Below the pieces are notes generated by a model. That model made no database searches. It was not told the DNA's origin and worked only from the letters and a program-made list of their open reading frames with translations. Of a stretch of DNA of 57,389 nucleotides, positions 16,371-23,874 are shown piece after piece. The translations under genes were made by a program, and so were the position numbers. This stretch comes from Paludibacteraceae bacterium (GTDB lineage Bacteria > Bacteroidota > Bacteroidia > Bacteroidales > Paludibacteraceae): NCBI GenBank assembly GCA_017550335.1, contig JAFZPM010000018.1:1-57389 (forward strand). The letters run 5' to 3'. How positions within the stretch are numbered: position 1 is the stretch's first letter; each line of letters starts with the position of its first letter.

Positions 16371-16409
16371 AAAAAAGATTCCATCCCGCCCCCATCTAAA
16401 AATTTTCAC

Positions 16410-16417
16410 TATCTTTG
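16410..16417 (+). promoter_or_regulatory. Putative -7 promoter element of the RAYT gene
   Basis: TATCTTTG is an exact TAnnTTTG match whose final G is the first base of the adjacent REP unit. Transcription would start near 16424, so the transcript would carry the REP hairpin at its very 5' end. Confidence 0.6.
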
Positions 16418-16452
16418 TTCCGTTAATTCAGCGGGAATTCCATTCCCGCCCA
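16417..16452. repeat. REP unit with perfect hairpin in the RAYT leader
   Basis: The unit starts GTTCCGTTAATTCA and continues into a perfect 8-base-pair hairpin, GCGGGAAT-TCC-ATTCCCGC (16431-16449). It lies between the predicted -7 element and ATG 16466. Compared with the downstream array it has a TCC rather than TCT loop. Confidence 0.85.
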
Positions 16453-16465
16453 AAACACAATAACA

Positions 16466-17473
16466 ATGGAAAAAGAAACCTTCACCTGGCTACAACCTGG
16501 CGCATGGCGTAAACCATGCATAGTACACGTAACAATGGTCGCCAAAGACAGACAACCTCTCTTCGGCACACTCTCCCACAACGGCGTTAATGCCTACGTG
16601 GGAAAGACATCTCTCGGTTGGATCTTAGTCAACCAACAGAAGAAAATGCTTACCCTCTGTCCCGAAATCAAAATCCTAGCAGACAAGGTCATGCCCGACC
16701 ATCACCACATAGTGCTTCAAGTGATGCGAAGCATGCGACGCAGCATCAAGGAAGTGGTCCGCGGATACATGCAGGGTTGCAAAGCTGAAGCCCGAAAACT
16801 AGGGTTCGAAAGTAACATCTACGACGATATCCCTTTTTACCGCGTCCTCACCCACAAGGGGCAATTACGGTCAATGATTAATTACGTGTACGCCAACGCA
16901 GAACGTGCCTGGCAACGGAAACAGAACCCCTTTCTCTTCCGAATGCATCGCCAAACCGACATCTGTGGGTTAACATTCACCTCTCTAGGCAACCATTTCC
17001 TTCTCGATTGGGCGGACCGCCAGATGATAGAGATATCACGGAATGCAAGCGAAGAACACATAGAGCAACAGTTACAACACGCACTGATAGCCGCACAAAA
17101 CGGTGCGATCACTTACACCGCAGCCATTAGCAAAGGCGAGCAAACCATCACCCGCAACCTGAGAGAGCATGGGTTCCCTCTAGTCATACTTCTCAACGAT
17201 GGATTCCCAAAGGCGGGTTCGCCTCACGAGAAATACTACAAACCAGGAGGAGTATATTTCGAAGCATGCGCCAAAGGTCATCTCTTACTCCTAGAGCCGA
17301 CAGCGCAAACATTCAACTCACCATCAGTTGCCACAGCCACAAGAGCAGCACTTCTGCGCAAAGCGGAAGAGAAACACCTGCCATACGCTCCCATCTCCAT
17401 CTCTTCCCAACGCTACCATTTCATCGCCCTCAACGAAATTGCCCGGATATTATGCAACCAAACATCAGATTAA
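16466..17473 (+). CDS. REP-associated tyrosine transposase (Y1/HUH) fused to a SLOG/DprA-like domain
   Basis: 335 residues. Residues ~15-155 are a Y1 (IS200/RAYT) HUH domain: PCIVHVTMVAKDRQPLF, the metal-binding VMPDHHHIVL motif (H79-x-H81), and IYDDIPFYRVLTHKGQLRSMINYVY, where Tyr119 is the likeliest catalytic residue, then the NAERAW helix matching the NPxxA segment of RAYTs. Typical RAYTs end near here (150-220 residues). This protein has ~170 more: HALIAAQNGAITYTAAISKG, REHGFPLVILLNDGF, YYKPGGVYFEACAKGHLLLL. That strand-glycine/helix/strand pattern resembles the DprA/SLOG Rossmann family (inference). REP hairpins flank the gene on both sides and one lies in its leader. Not a complete IS: no paired target repeats were seen. 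Confidence 0.85.
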   Translation: MEKETFTWLQPGAWRKPCIVHVTMVAKDRQPLFGTLSHNGVNAYVGKTSLGWILVNQQKKMLTLCPEIKILADKVMPDHHHIVLQVMRSMRRSIKEVVRGYMQGCKAEARKLGFESNIYDDIPFYRVLTHKGQLRSMINYVYANAERAWQRKQNPFLFRMHRQTDICGLTFTSLGNHFLLDWADRQMIEISRNASEEHIEQQLQHALIAAQNGAITYTAAISKGEQTITRNLREHGFPLVILLNDGFPKAGSPHEKYYKPGGVYFEACAKGHLLLLEPTAQTFNSPSVATATRAALLRKAEEKHLPYAPISISSQRYHFIALNEIARILCNQTSD

Positions 17474-17484
17474 TCCACCTCTCC

Positions 17485-17770
17485 GTTCCGTCTCTTCAGC
17501 GGGAATTCTATTCCCGTCCCCATCTCCTTCCTCATCTTCCCTCTCCGTTCCGTCCCTTCAGCGGGAATTCTATTCCCGCCCCCCATCTCCTTCCTATCCT
17601 CCCCTCTCCGTTCCGCCCTTTCAGCGGGAATTCTATTCCCGCCCCCATCTCCTTCCTCATCTCCCCTCTCCGTTCCGTCTCTTCAGCGGGAATTCTATTC
17701 CCGCCCCCCATCTCCTTCCTATCCTCCCCTCTCCGTTCCGTCCCTTCAGCGGGAATTCTATTCCCGCCCC
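17485..17770. repeat. REP array: five tandem units, 62-63-base period
   Basis: Units begin (GTTCCG) at 17485, 17547, 17610, 17672 and 17735. Each carries the hairpin GCGGGAAT-TCT-ATTCCCGC followed by a pyrimidine-rich spacer. Spacing alternates 62, 63, 62, 63, and spacers alternate between a CTTCCTCATC type (after units 1 and 3) and a CTTCCTATCC type (after units 2 and 4), so the true period is a ~125-base dimer. The array fills the whole 300-base gap between the RAYT stop and the menE stop codon, which it abuts within 4 bases. Confidence 0.95.
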
Positions 17771-17773
17771 TCC

Positions 17774-18799
17774 CTATCTCCTCCTAACCTTCCCCGACGT
17801 CGTCCGTTCGAACCGAGGCACGAACTCCACCCTCTTAGGCATTTCATAAGGAGAGAGACGCTCCGACAGCCGACTCAACAATCCATCAGTAGAGAAGGGC
17901 TCCGACTCAATCCGCAACACCACACGTTGCCCGAACTTCTCATCCGCCTCGGAGGTGAAGTAGAATGGCACCTCCAGCAAATCGTCGACCTTCTTCTCCA
18001 TCTTTTCGGGGAAGACCTTCACTCCGCCGGTGTTGATCACGTTGTCCCATCGTCCTAACCAAGAAAAGGAGCGGTCGGAATGCAGGCGCACCATATCATT
18101 GGTGACAAATGGAGAGCCTGCAAGGTAGTCGGCATGGATGACGAGGCACTCCCGCTCATCGACGGAGAAACGCACATCCGGCAAGGCTTGGTACTGGGGT
18201 TCCTTGCCTGCCTCCAAAGGGGAAAGGGCCACGTGGGATACCGTCTCCGTCATGCCATAGGAGACGTAAGGTTTCACCGGCAACGTGCCCAGCCACTCGA
18301 CCTCTGGCTGCTGGATCGGACCGCCTCCGACAAGGAGATGACGGATTCCCGCCATGCGTTCCTCCCCCTCCCCGCTCACGCGCAGGGCATGCACCTGCAT
18401 CGGAACCATGGAGACGAGGTCGAATCGTCCTGCCACACGGGGCGTCGAGGTGGCTGGCTCCACATAGAGGTTCAGCCCACCCACCAAGGCTCGTACCACC
18501 ATCATCTTTCCTGCGATGTAATTGGCTGACAAACATAGCAGTATAGCATTCCCCGGTTTCAGTCCAAAGAAGGCGTTGGTACGACGGGCGGACTCGCACA
18601 TGGATCGTTTGGAGAGCTCTATCCGCTTCGGTTCGCCCGTGGAACCGGAAGTGTGACCCACCACAAAGTCACGGTCGTCCCACCAAGCCGACAGGAAATC
18701 GGCCAATGCCTCATCGCAGCCTGGGATAGCAAGCACCTTGCCCCTATCTCGCATGTCGTCCTCCATCAAGAGGGTGTCGTTTATGCTCAACGTCATCAT
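17774..18799 (-). CDS. menE: o-Succinylbenzoate-CoA ligase-like AMP-binding enzyme
   Basis: ANL-superfamily acyl-CoA ligase; MenE activates o-succinylbenzoate in menaquinone synthesis. 341 residues from ATG 18799, short for the superfamily because the N-terminal part is reduced, as in Bacteroidetes MenE. P-loop VVGHTSGSTGEPKRIELSK (around residue 47), YGMTETVSH (A5), GRWDNVINTGGVKVFPEKME (A8), and the C-terminal catalytic lysine in TTSGKVRRR. The other men genes are not in the window, so the substrate rests on family resemblance. The REP array touches its stop codon. Confidence 0.82.
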   Translation of the reverse strand: MMTLSINDTLLMEDDMRDRGKVLAIPGCDEALADFLSAWWDDRDFVVGHTSGSTGEPKRIELSKRSMCESARRTNAFFGLKPGNAILLCLSANYIAGKMMVVRALVGGLNLYVEPATSTPRVAGRFDLVSMVPMQVHALRVSGEGEERMAGIRHLLVGGGPIQQPEVEWLGTLPVKPYVSYGMTETVSHVALSPLEAGKEPQYQALPDVRFSVDERECLVIHADYLAGSPFVTNDMVRLHSDRSFSWLGRWDNVINTGGVKVFPEKMEKKVDDLLEVPFYFTSEADEKFGQRVVLRIESEPFSTDGLLSRLSERLSPYEMPKRVEFVPRFERTTSGKVRRR

Positions 18800-18820
18800 G
18801 TTCAAAAAGACCTAAGAAAG

Positions 18821-18850
18821 AAAAAGCCCGGACAACAAGCCCGGGCTTTG
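18821..18850 (-). terminator. Rho-independent terminator of gapA
   Basis: Minus strand reads AAAGCCCGG, loop CTTGTTGT, CCGGGCTTT, then TT. Nine perfect pairs, 20 bases after the gapA stop and just upstream of menE, so menE needs its own promoter or readthrough. Confidence 0.88.
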
Positions 18851-18869
18851 AAGGTATAATTACTAAGAA

Positions 18870-19898
18870 TTAGCAGTTCTCTGCGAAATACTTAATAGTT
18901 CTAACCATTTGAGAAGTGTAAGAGTTCTCGTTGTCGTACCAAGAAACGACTTGTACTTGATAAGTGTTGTCGTCAATCTTAGAAACCATTGTTTGAGTAG
19001 CGTCGAACAATGAACCGAACTTCATACCGATGATATCAGAAGAAACGATCTCATCCTCAGTATAACCGTAAGACTCAGTTTGAGCAGCCTTCATTGCAGC
19101 GTTGATACCCTCCTTAGTGATATCCTTACCCTTAACAACAGCGATCAAGATAGTAGTAGATCCAGTTGGAGTAGGGATACGTTGTGCAGAACCGATCAAC
19201 TTACCGTTCAACTCAGGGATAACCAAACCGATAGCCTTAGCAGCACCAGTTGAGTTAGGAACGATGTTCTGAGCACCTGCACGAGAACGACGAAGATCGC
19301 CCTTACGTTGAGGACCGTCCAAGATCATTTGGTCGCCAGTGTAAGCGTGGATCGTAGACATGATACCTGATTGGATTGGAGCGAACTTGTTCAATGCTGC
19401 TGCCATAGGAGCCAAGCAGTTAGTAGTACAAGAAGCTGCAGAGATGATGTTATCGTTCTTAGTCAAAGTCTTGTGGTTAACGTTGTAAACGATAGTAGGA
19501 AGGTCGTTTCCTGCAGGTGCAGAGATAACAACTTTCTTAGCACCAGCGTTGATGTGAGCTTGTGCCTTATCCTTTGAAGTATAGAAACCAGTGCACTCCA
19601 ATACTACGTCTACATTGTATTTCTTCCAAGGGCAGTTGTTTGCGTCAGCCTCCTTAGAGATCTTGATTTCTTTTCCGTCAACGATGATAGAATCCTCTGT
19701 AGAATCTACAGTGTGCTTTCCCTCACCGAACTTGCCAGCGAAACCACCTTGTGCAGTGTCATACTTCAAAAGGTGAGCCAACATCTTAGGGCTAGTCAAG
19801 TCGTTGATTGCAACTACCTCATAACCATCTGCCTCAAACATCTGACGGAATGCAAGACGTCCAATACGTCCGAAACCATTAATAGCAACTTTTACCAT
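18870..19898 (-). CDS. gapA: Type I glyceraldehyde-3-phosphate dehydrogenase
   Basis: Glycolytic enzyme oxidising glyceraldehyde 3-phosphate to 1,3-bisphosphoglycerate with NAD. 342 residues. NAD-binding [13 protein letters not shown] (residues 7-19), Asp33 in INDLT (NAD preference), catalytic Cys157 in SAASCTTNC, and the C-terminal [20 protein letters not shown]. Codon choice is strongly biased, as in a highly expressed gene. Strong terminator at 18821-18850. Confidence 0.97.
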   Translation of the reverse strand: MVKVAINGFGRIGRLAFRQMFEADGYEVVAINDLTSPKMLAHLLKYDTAQGGFAGKFGEGKHTVDSTEDSIIVDGKEIKISKEADANNCPWKKYNVDVVLECTGFYTSKDKAQAHINAGAKKVVISAPAGNDLPTIVYNVNHKTLTKNDNIISAASCTTNCLAPMAAALNKFAPIQSGIMSTIHAYTGDQMILDGPQRKGDLRRSRAGAQNIVPNSTGAAKAIGLVIPELNGKLIGSAQRIPTPTGSTTILIAVVKGKDITKEGINAAMKAAQTESYGYTEDEIVSSDIIGMKFGSLFDATQTMVSKIDDNTYQVQVVSWYDNENSYTSQMVRTIKYFAENC

Positions 19899-20014
19899 TT
19901 TTAATTTATATTAATGTTAAACAAAAATTAGTCTTTAACTAAAACTACTCTCTTTTTTACACTTACTTCAATACAACAAACAACCAGTCTACACAAAAAC
20001 AACGTGACGCACGA

Positions 20015-20116
20015 CTAGAAACAGCCGCACGACGACGATTTGCATGCCACAGCGATCACCGCCACAACGATGAGCGCAACGACTAATTTGATATATTTTA
20101 CGAGAGAATCACGCAT
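20015..20116 (-). CDS. Micro-lipoprotein, 33 residues
   Basis: Short reading frame starting inside the stop region of the gene above (8-base overlap, ATGCGTGA). The product starts MRDSLVKYIKLVVALIVVAV and ends AVACKSSSCGCF: basic N-terminus, hydrophobic core, and a Cys25 preceded by AVA that fits a lipobox, leaving a mature peptide of only nine residues with three cysteines. It could instead be a single-span membrane peptide. Support: tight overlap with a like gene and shared promoter. Homologues were not checked. Confidence 0.5.
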   Translation of the reverse strand: MRDSLVKYIKLVVALIVVAVIAVACKSSSCGCF

Positions 20117-20237
20117 TCTGTTGGAGCTCAATCACCTCAGTATGCATATTCCCGTAACCTGGACAAAGTTGTTGCTTGCAAGCACTCATTGCCAATAGCA
20201 ATAATGCAGCTGCGATAACCATCTTAATTGTTCTCAT
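20109..20237 (-). CDS. Micro-lipoprotein, 42 residues
   Basis: Reads MRTIKMVIAAALLLLAMSAC then KQQLCPGYGNMHTEVIELQQ and NA. The first 20 residues are a textbook lipoprotein signal peptide with lipobox MSAC (Cys20). The mature part is ~23 residues with a CPGYG motif. A consensus -7 element (TAAATTTGC, 20271-20279) gives a leader of about 28 bases. It overlaps the downstream 33-residue gene by 8 bases. I see no recognisable function. Confidence 0.6.
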   Translation of the reverse strand: MRTIKMVIAAALLLLAMSACKQQLCPGYGNMHTEVIELQQNA

Positions 20238-20271
20238 AACGTATCAAATTATAATTTACCATTCAATAGTG

Positions 20272-20279
20272 CAAATTTA
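20272..20279 (-). promoter_or_regulatory. Putative -7 element of the micro-lipoprotein pair
   Basis: Minus strand TAAATTTG followed by C: exact TAnnTTTG match, 35 bases upstream of ATG 20237 and just past the DUF4105 gene stop at 20285. Confidence 0.55.
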
Positions 20280-20284
20280 CTTTT

Positions 20285-21493
20285 TTATTTTATTCGTTGT
20301 TTATCCGAAAGCGTTTTTTTGTCGAATTTTGCAAAAAAAGATTTTTTGTATACCATAGCATACGACAAACCGCTAATTATCAACGACATCGCAAATAAAA
20401 TGAATTCCACACACGTCGATTGGGGTAACATTGCAATGAGCAGCACATAGCCTACACAGAAAAGCAAATCAAACCCTATCACCACCTGGGAGAATCGATT
20501 CCGCGCCCCTACGGCAACCATGCCCGCGACGACCAGATGCAACGGATTCACCCACATCAAGTTGAAGTTCGGGAACGTGCATTCATGCGTGGAGAAGAAT
20601 GTCAGGAAAAAGATCAAAACACCCGCCAACCCCATCGCCAGGAAAAGGATGGTCCCATAGACCCGGACATAGGCCTTGCTAATCGCACGCCATGCGAAGA
20701 GAAGGGAGATCAACGAGAGGAGAAGCGCCAACAGACCAACCGCCAAAGGGGTGGCGAAGAACGAATCCTCCTTAAACGCCCTCGGCTGTGGCTTCCACAC
20801 CTGCGTCTTCTTCAGTACCAACGGACGACGATCGCCCGTCTGTCCAACGATGGCGGCGCTATCCAACTGCGTCATCAACTCCACCGGCAAGAACGATACC
20901 ATAGAGTCAGGTATCACCGCATCGGCACCGCTTCCCAAACTGAGGTCGATGCCTAAACGCAACCAAGGCGTGGAGGCGCAAAGCGCATGTACCTTGTCAC
21001 GGTAGCTCTCCGTGTTCCCCTTCGGCACATACGTTATTCCGCCCATGCAACGCTCCAATAGGCGCCGTGGACGTGTGGCGCAATTATCCGAGAAAAACTT
21101 ATACCGGTAATATTTGTTCTCTGGCTTCCTGTTCTCCTCCAAGGCGATCCTGACCTTCTCCGCCTCTCCGTCCGTCAGATTCAACTCCTGCAGGTAGGCG
21201 TAGCAGTTCTTCCATATGATCTCGTTCGTGGTGTTCTGAGGATGGTCCGTCTCCAGACAATAATCGGTCTCGCCCGCAAGGAACTTGTACACGAAATCAT
21301 CGGAGAAATCAAACACGCCGTAATTGTACACCAAACTGGTGGAGTCGGTCGTCACCAACAACGCCGTATGTCCCCACACCGTATAGACCGCCCTCTCACT
21401 CGGATAGGTGGTGATCACATAGACGGACGTCTTAGCGTTCGACACGAACGAAAGAGAAATAAGGAACAAAAGCAATAGGAACCTATGCCTCAC
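20285..21493 (-). CDS. DUF4105 domain membrane protein
   Basis: 402 residues, GTG start. Signal peptide (LLLLFLISLSFVSNAK), then a periplasmic DUF4105 region with the characteristic WGHTALLV, YNYGVFDF, FLAGETDYCL and YRYKFFSDNCATRPRRLLE (Asn-Cys-Ala-Thr) motifs. These resemble NlpC/P60-like or phospholipase-like catalytic signatures, but activity is unproven. The C-terminal ~150 residues hold four or five membrane helices. It lies 23 bases downstream of the sorting-domain-like miniprotein and probably shares its promoter. Confidence 0.85.
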   Translation of the reverse strand: MRHRFLLLLFLISLSFVSNAKTSVYVITTYPSERAVYTVWGHTALLVTTDSTSLVYNYGVFDFSDDFVYKFLAGETDYCLETDHPQNTTNEIIWKNCYAYLQELNLTDGEAEKVRIALEENRKPENKYYRYKFFSDNCATRPRRLLERCMGGITYVPKGNTESYRDKVHALCASTPWLRLGIDLSLGSGADAVIPDSMVSFLPVELMTQLDSAAIVGQTGDRRPLVLKKTQVWKPQPRAFKEDSFFATPLAVGLLALLLSLISLLFAWRAISKAYVRVYGTILFLAMGLAGVLIFFLTFFSTHECTFPNFNLMWVNPLHLVVAGMVAVGARNRFSQVVIGFDLLFCVGYVLLIAMLPQSTCVEFILFAMSLIISGLSYAMVYKKSFFAKFDKKTLSDKQRIK

Positions 21494-21516
21494 AACAATA
21501 GAATTTTAATGCCGAA

Positions 21517-21843
21517 TTATTTGATTACGATGCGTTGAACGATATTCTCAACGCGCACCACATAAAAGCCTTTCTTCAGGTCCAACGATATCTTCTCATC
21601 GTCGTTGGTCGTCTCGACTGAGAGCACGGGCACACCCAACATATTCATCACCTCCACCTTCGTGCCTTCCTTGACACCAAAGAGGTACAAATAGTTGCCG
21701 GAGAAAGAAATCGAGATTGTGTTCGCCTTCCCCGCCTGCTGCTGTTCCTCACGCACCTCGTTCCCACCCTTCACGGACTGGGAGAAGGCAACCGTAGGAG
21801 CCATCAACATGAGCAAGAATAATATGTGAGCGAATCTCTTCAT
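21517..21843 (-). CDS. Exported miniprotein resembling a free-standing T9SS sorting domain
   Basis: 108 residues: signal peptide (HILFLLMLMAPTVAFSQ), a ~20-residue polar linker, and a ~70-residue beta domain: TISISFSGNYLYLFGVKEGT, KVEVMNMLGVPVLSVE, ISLDLKKGFYVVRVE, ending in IVQRIVIK. The order of motifs (a V-x-L-x-N/D-M-x-G turn, an L-x-x-G-x-Y-x-V-x-V strand, terminal K-x-x-x-K) is that of type A C-terminal sorting domains, but no cargo precedes it. A strong promoter (21861-21891) drives it. Alternatively it is a small beta-sandwich protein unrelated to secretion. Confidence 0.6.
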   Translation of the reverse strand: MKRFAHILFLLMLMAPTVAFSQSVKGGNEVREEQQQAGKANTISISFSGNYLYLFGVKEGTKVEVMNMLGVPVLSVETTNDDEKISLDLKKGFYVVRVENIVQRIVIK

Positions 21844-21860
21844 AAACCTTTTCTTTTCCG

Positions 21861-21891
21861 CAAAAATAATGTCTACAATCGTGAATTCAAA
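21861..21891 (-). promoter_or_regulatory. Complete sigma-ABfr-type promoter (miniprotein-DUF4105)
   Basis: Minus strand: TTTG (21891-21888), 19-base spacer, TATTTTTG then C (21868-21860). Start codon at 21843, leader about 12 bases. Confidence 0.68.
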
Positions 21892-21936
21892 ATTATTTCA
21901 CAATTTTTAATCCGATAACACAATAAAATGATGTGT

Positions 21937-22389
21937 TTAGTGTTGTAGAACATCCTTTTCGTACGCGCGGATCACTTTCCGCCACTCTTCGGAGATAGGC
22001 AAGGAGACATTTGTCTTGGGGTCGAAGCCGCACATGATGGTTCGGCAGACGCTCTTCACCCGCTGGTTTTTCTCGTCATACAACTCCTGGACGAGCTTCA
22101 CGCTCTTGTTGCCTATTTCGTAGATCTTTGTCTTCACCACGATATTATCTCCCATGAAAATGGGTGCTTTGAAGTCCACGTTCACATTCACGATCACCAA
22201 TGCCATGTCGCCGTGGCCGATTCCCTGCTTGTCCAGCTCCTCGAAATAGGAGACCTTCCCCAGATCGAAGTAGGAAAGGATGACCGCATTGTTCACATGT
22301 CCGTAGATATCCACGTCGTTAAAACGGATCTGAACACTCATTTGGTGGTTGAACTTAACCGCCTCCGCATCGAAAACAGAATTATCCAT
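21937..22389 (-). CDS. Acyl-CoA thioesterase, 4-hydroxybenzoyl-CoA thioesterase fold
   Basis: 150 residues with the single hot-dog domain of the YbgC/FadM type: VQIRFNDVDIYGHVNNAVILSYFD contains the catalytic Asp and following GHVNN signature, then VDFKAPIFMGDNIVVKTKIYEI. Likely hydrolyses acyl-CoA or acyl-ACP thioesters; chain length unknown. Last gene of the phoH-purC-recF-DUF721 cluster, 22 bases after the DUF721 stop. Confidence 0.85.
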   Translation of the reverse strand: MDNSVFDAEAVKFNHQMSVQIRFNDVDIYGHVNNAVILSYFDLGKVSYFEELDKQGIGHGDMALVIVNVNVDFKAPIFMGDNIVVKTKIYEIGNKSVKLVQELYDEKNQRVKSVCRTIMCGFDPKTNVSLPISEEWRKVIRAYEKDVLQH

Positions 22390-22411
22390 CTATATGTCAG
22401 TTAACAAATTA

Positions 22412-22702
22412 TCATAAAAAAACTATATCATCGATCACCGAGGTCCCCACCTTCCCGTTCAGGCGTTCCACCAAGGTGCTTCGGCTCATCATCAGGTCGT
22501 TTTTCAACAAAGGGGAGGTGAGCTTCACGAAGAGCTTGCGGCCACTCAGATAGACGTTATTGGTGTACCGCCCGATGTTGCCGCCGCCCAACTTGCGCCA
22601 CTCCTCCAGCACCTGCTGTTCGGCGATGCGCTTGCCTAGTTCCCCCTGATGGAGGAAATCCTCGATATAACCGCCCAAGTGCTCCGGATTCCTCGCCTTC
22701 AT
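22412..22702 (-). CDS. DUF721 (DciA-like) protein
   Basis: 96 residues from ATG 22702, overlapping the recF stop by 4 bases. The HLGGYIEDFLHQGELGKRIA helix, EEWRKLGGGNIGRYTN and the terminal beta-rich part (VYLSGRKLFVKLTSPLLKND) match DUF721. In other bacteria DciA proteins of this family help load the replicative helicase DnaB; the recF linkage fits a DNA-replication role. The extended upstream frame (to 22765) is out of the recF frame and unlikely. Confidence 0.83.
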   Translation of the reverse strand: MKARNPEHLGGYIEDFLHQGELGKRIAEQQVLEEWRKLGGGNIGRYTNNVYLSGRKLFVKLTSPLLKNDLMMSRSTLVERLNGKVGTSVIDDIVFL

Positions 22703-23808
22703 CGCTTCACCTCCATGAGTTGTTCCACCACACCATCCTCCACCTTGAAGAGGAGGTAGTCGCACCCCGAATGTTCCAGAATCGAGGAGAGGTGCTCCCG
22801 GTCGGTGTCGGAGATGAATACCTGTCCGAAGCGGTCGTCCCGCAGCAACTGCAGGATGCGGCTCACACGCTGGGCGTCAAGTTTGTCGAATATATCGTCC
22901 AAAAGCAGAATGGGTCGCACCCCACCCTGTTCCTTCAGGAAGTTGAACTGGGCCAGTTTCAGGGCGATCAGGTATGTCTTGTTCTGCCCCTGCGAACCGA
23001 TGCGTTTGATGGGAAGTCCGCCCATCTCCATATCGAGGTCATCCTTGTGTATACCCTTCGTGGAGTAGCCGATGACGAAGTCGCGGTCGCGGGTCGCTTT
23101 GAGCTGTTCCTCGAAAGGAAGGGAATCCTGCAAGTGCGAACGGTAGGTCAGGCCCACCTGCTCCTTCCCATCGGAGACGATTTGGTGGAACTCGGAGAAG
23201 TGAGGCAGGAAATGTTCGATGAAATCGCTTCTTTTCGCGAAGATATAGCTTCCATACTCCACCATCTGCGCCTCCAGCACGTCGAGCAACAGGTCTTCCC
23301 TGTTCTCCGCCTTGATCATCGCGTTGCGTTGCGACAGGGCATTGTTGTAGGCCAAAAGGCAGGAGAGGTATTTCTTGTCATACTGCGAAATGAAGCCGTC
23401 CATGAACTTGCGGCGCTCGTCGCTTCCCTCCTGGATCAGGACACCGTCCGCAGGCGAGATGAGCACCAGCGGCAAGAGACCGATATGGTCGGAGAGCTTC
23501 TCGTACTCCTTCTTGTCGCACTTGAAATGCTTCTTCTGGCGACGCTTCAGGTCGCAATGGATATCCACCTTCCGCTCGCCCCGTTCATACGAGCCCTCCA
23601 GCATCAGGAACTCCTCGTCATGCGTGATGTTCTGGCTGTCGATCGCATTGCAATGGCTCTTGCAGAAGGAGAGGTAGTAGACAGCGTCCAACAGGTTGGT
23701 CTTGCCCATGCCGTTATTGCCCACGAAGCAGTTGATCTTAGGCGAAAACGCGAGATCCGCTTCCCGGATATTCTTGTAATTGAGTATACGAAGGCGAGAT
23801 AGGTACAT
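22699..23808 (-). CDS. recF: DNA replication and repair protein RecF
   Basis: SMC-like ATPase that loads RecA at single-strand gaps with RecO and RecR. 369 residues, usual length. Walker A at FVGNNGMGKTN (29-39), the KRRQKK basic patch, signature-like RIGSQGQNKTYLIALKLAQF (~275-295) and Walker B with PILLLDDIFDKLD. ATG 23808 is chosen over the TTG at 23814. In many bacteria recF sits beside dnaA-dnaN-gyrB; here it follows purC and precedes DUF721. Confidence 0.95.
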   Translation of the reverse strand: MYLSRLRILNYKNIREADLAFSPKINCFVGNNGMGKTNLLDAVYYLSFCKSHCNAIDSQNITHDEEFLMLEGSYERGERKVDIHCDLKRRQKKHFKCDKKEYEKLSDHIGLLPLVLISPADGVLIQEGSDERRKFMDGFISQYDKKYLSCLLAYNNALSQRNAMIKAENREDLLLDVLEAQMVEYGSYIFAKRSDFIEHFLPHFSEFHQIVSDGKEQVGLTYRSHLQDSLPFEEQLKATRDRDFVIGYSTKGIHKDDLDMEMGGLPIKRIGSQGQNKTYLIALKLAQFNFLKEQGGVRPILLLDDIFDKLDAQRVSRILQLLRDDRFGQVFISDTDREHLSSILEHSGCDYLLFKVEDGVVEQLMEVKR

Positions 23809-23874
23809 GGGCAAAAAAGAAGGGAAGCCACGGCCCCCCTGGAAGAGGATCCGCAGCGTCCCGTTTCAATTATT

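Noticed and set aside
16466..17473. Complete IS200/IS605 insertion sequence
   Set aside because: No tnpB or IS ends were seen; the flanking hairpins form a REP array, and the gene has a promoter and an extra domain, which fits a domesticated RAYT better.
17485..17770. CRISPR-like array (regular repeats and spacers)
   Set aside because: The spacers are near-identical pyrimidine-rich sequences that alternate between two types, so they are not unique acquired spacers, and no cas genes are near. The units fit a REP array linked to the RAYT gene.
17266..17849. Two plus-strand open frames across the REP array
   Set aside because: The proteins are translated hairpin units (PSPFRPFSGNSIPAP repeated) and have no independent support.
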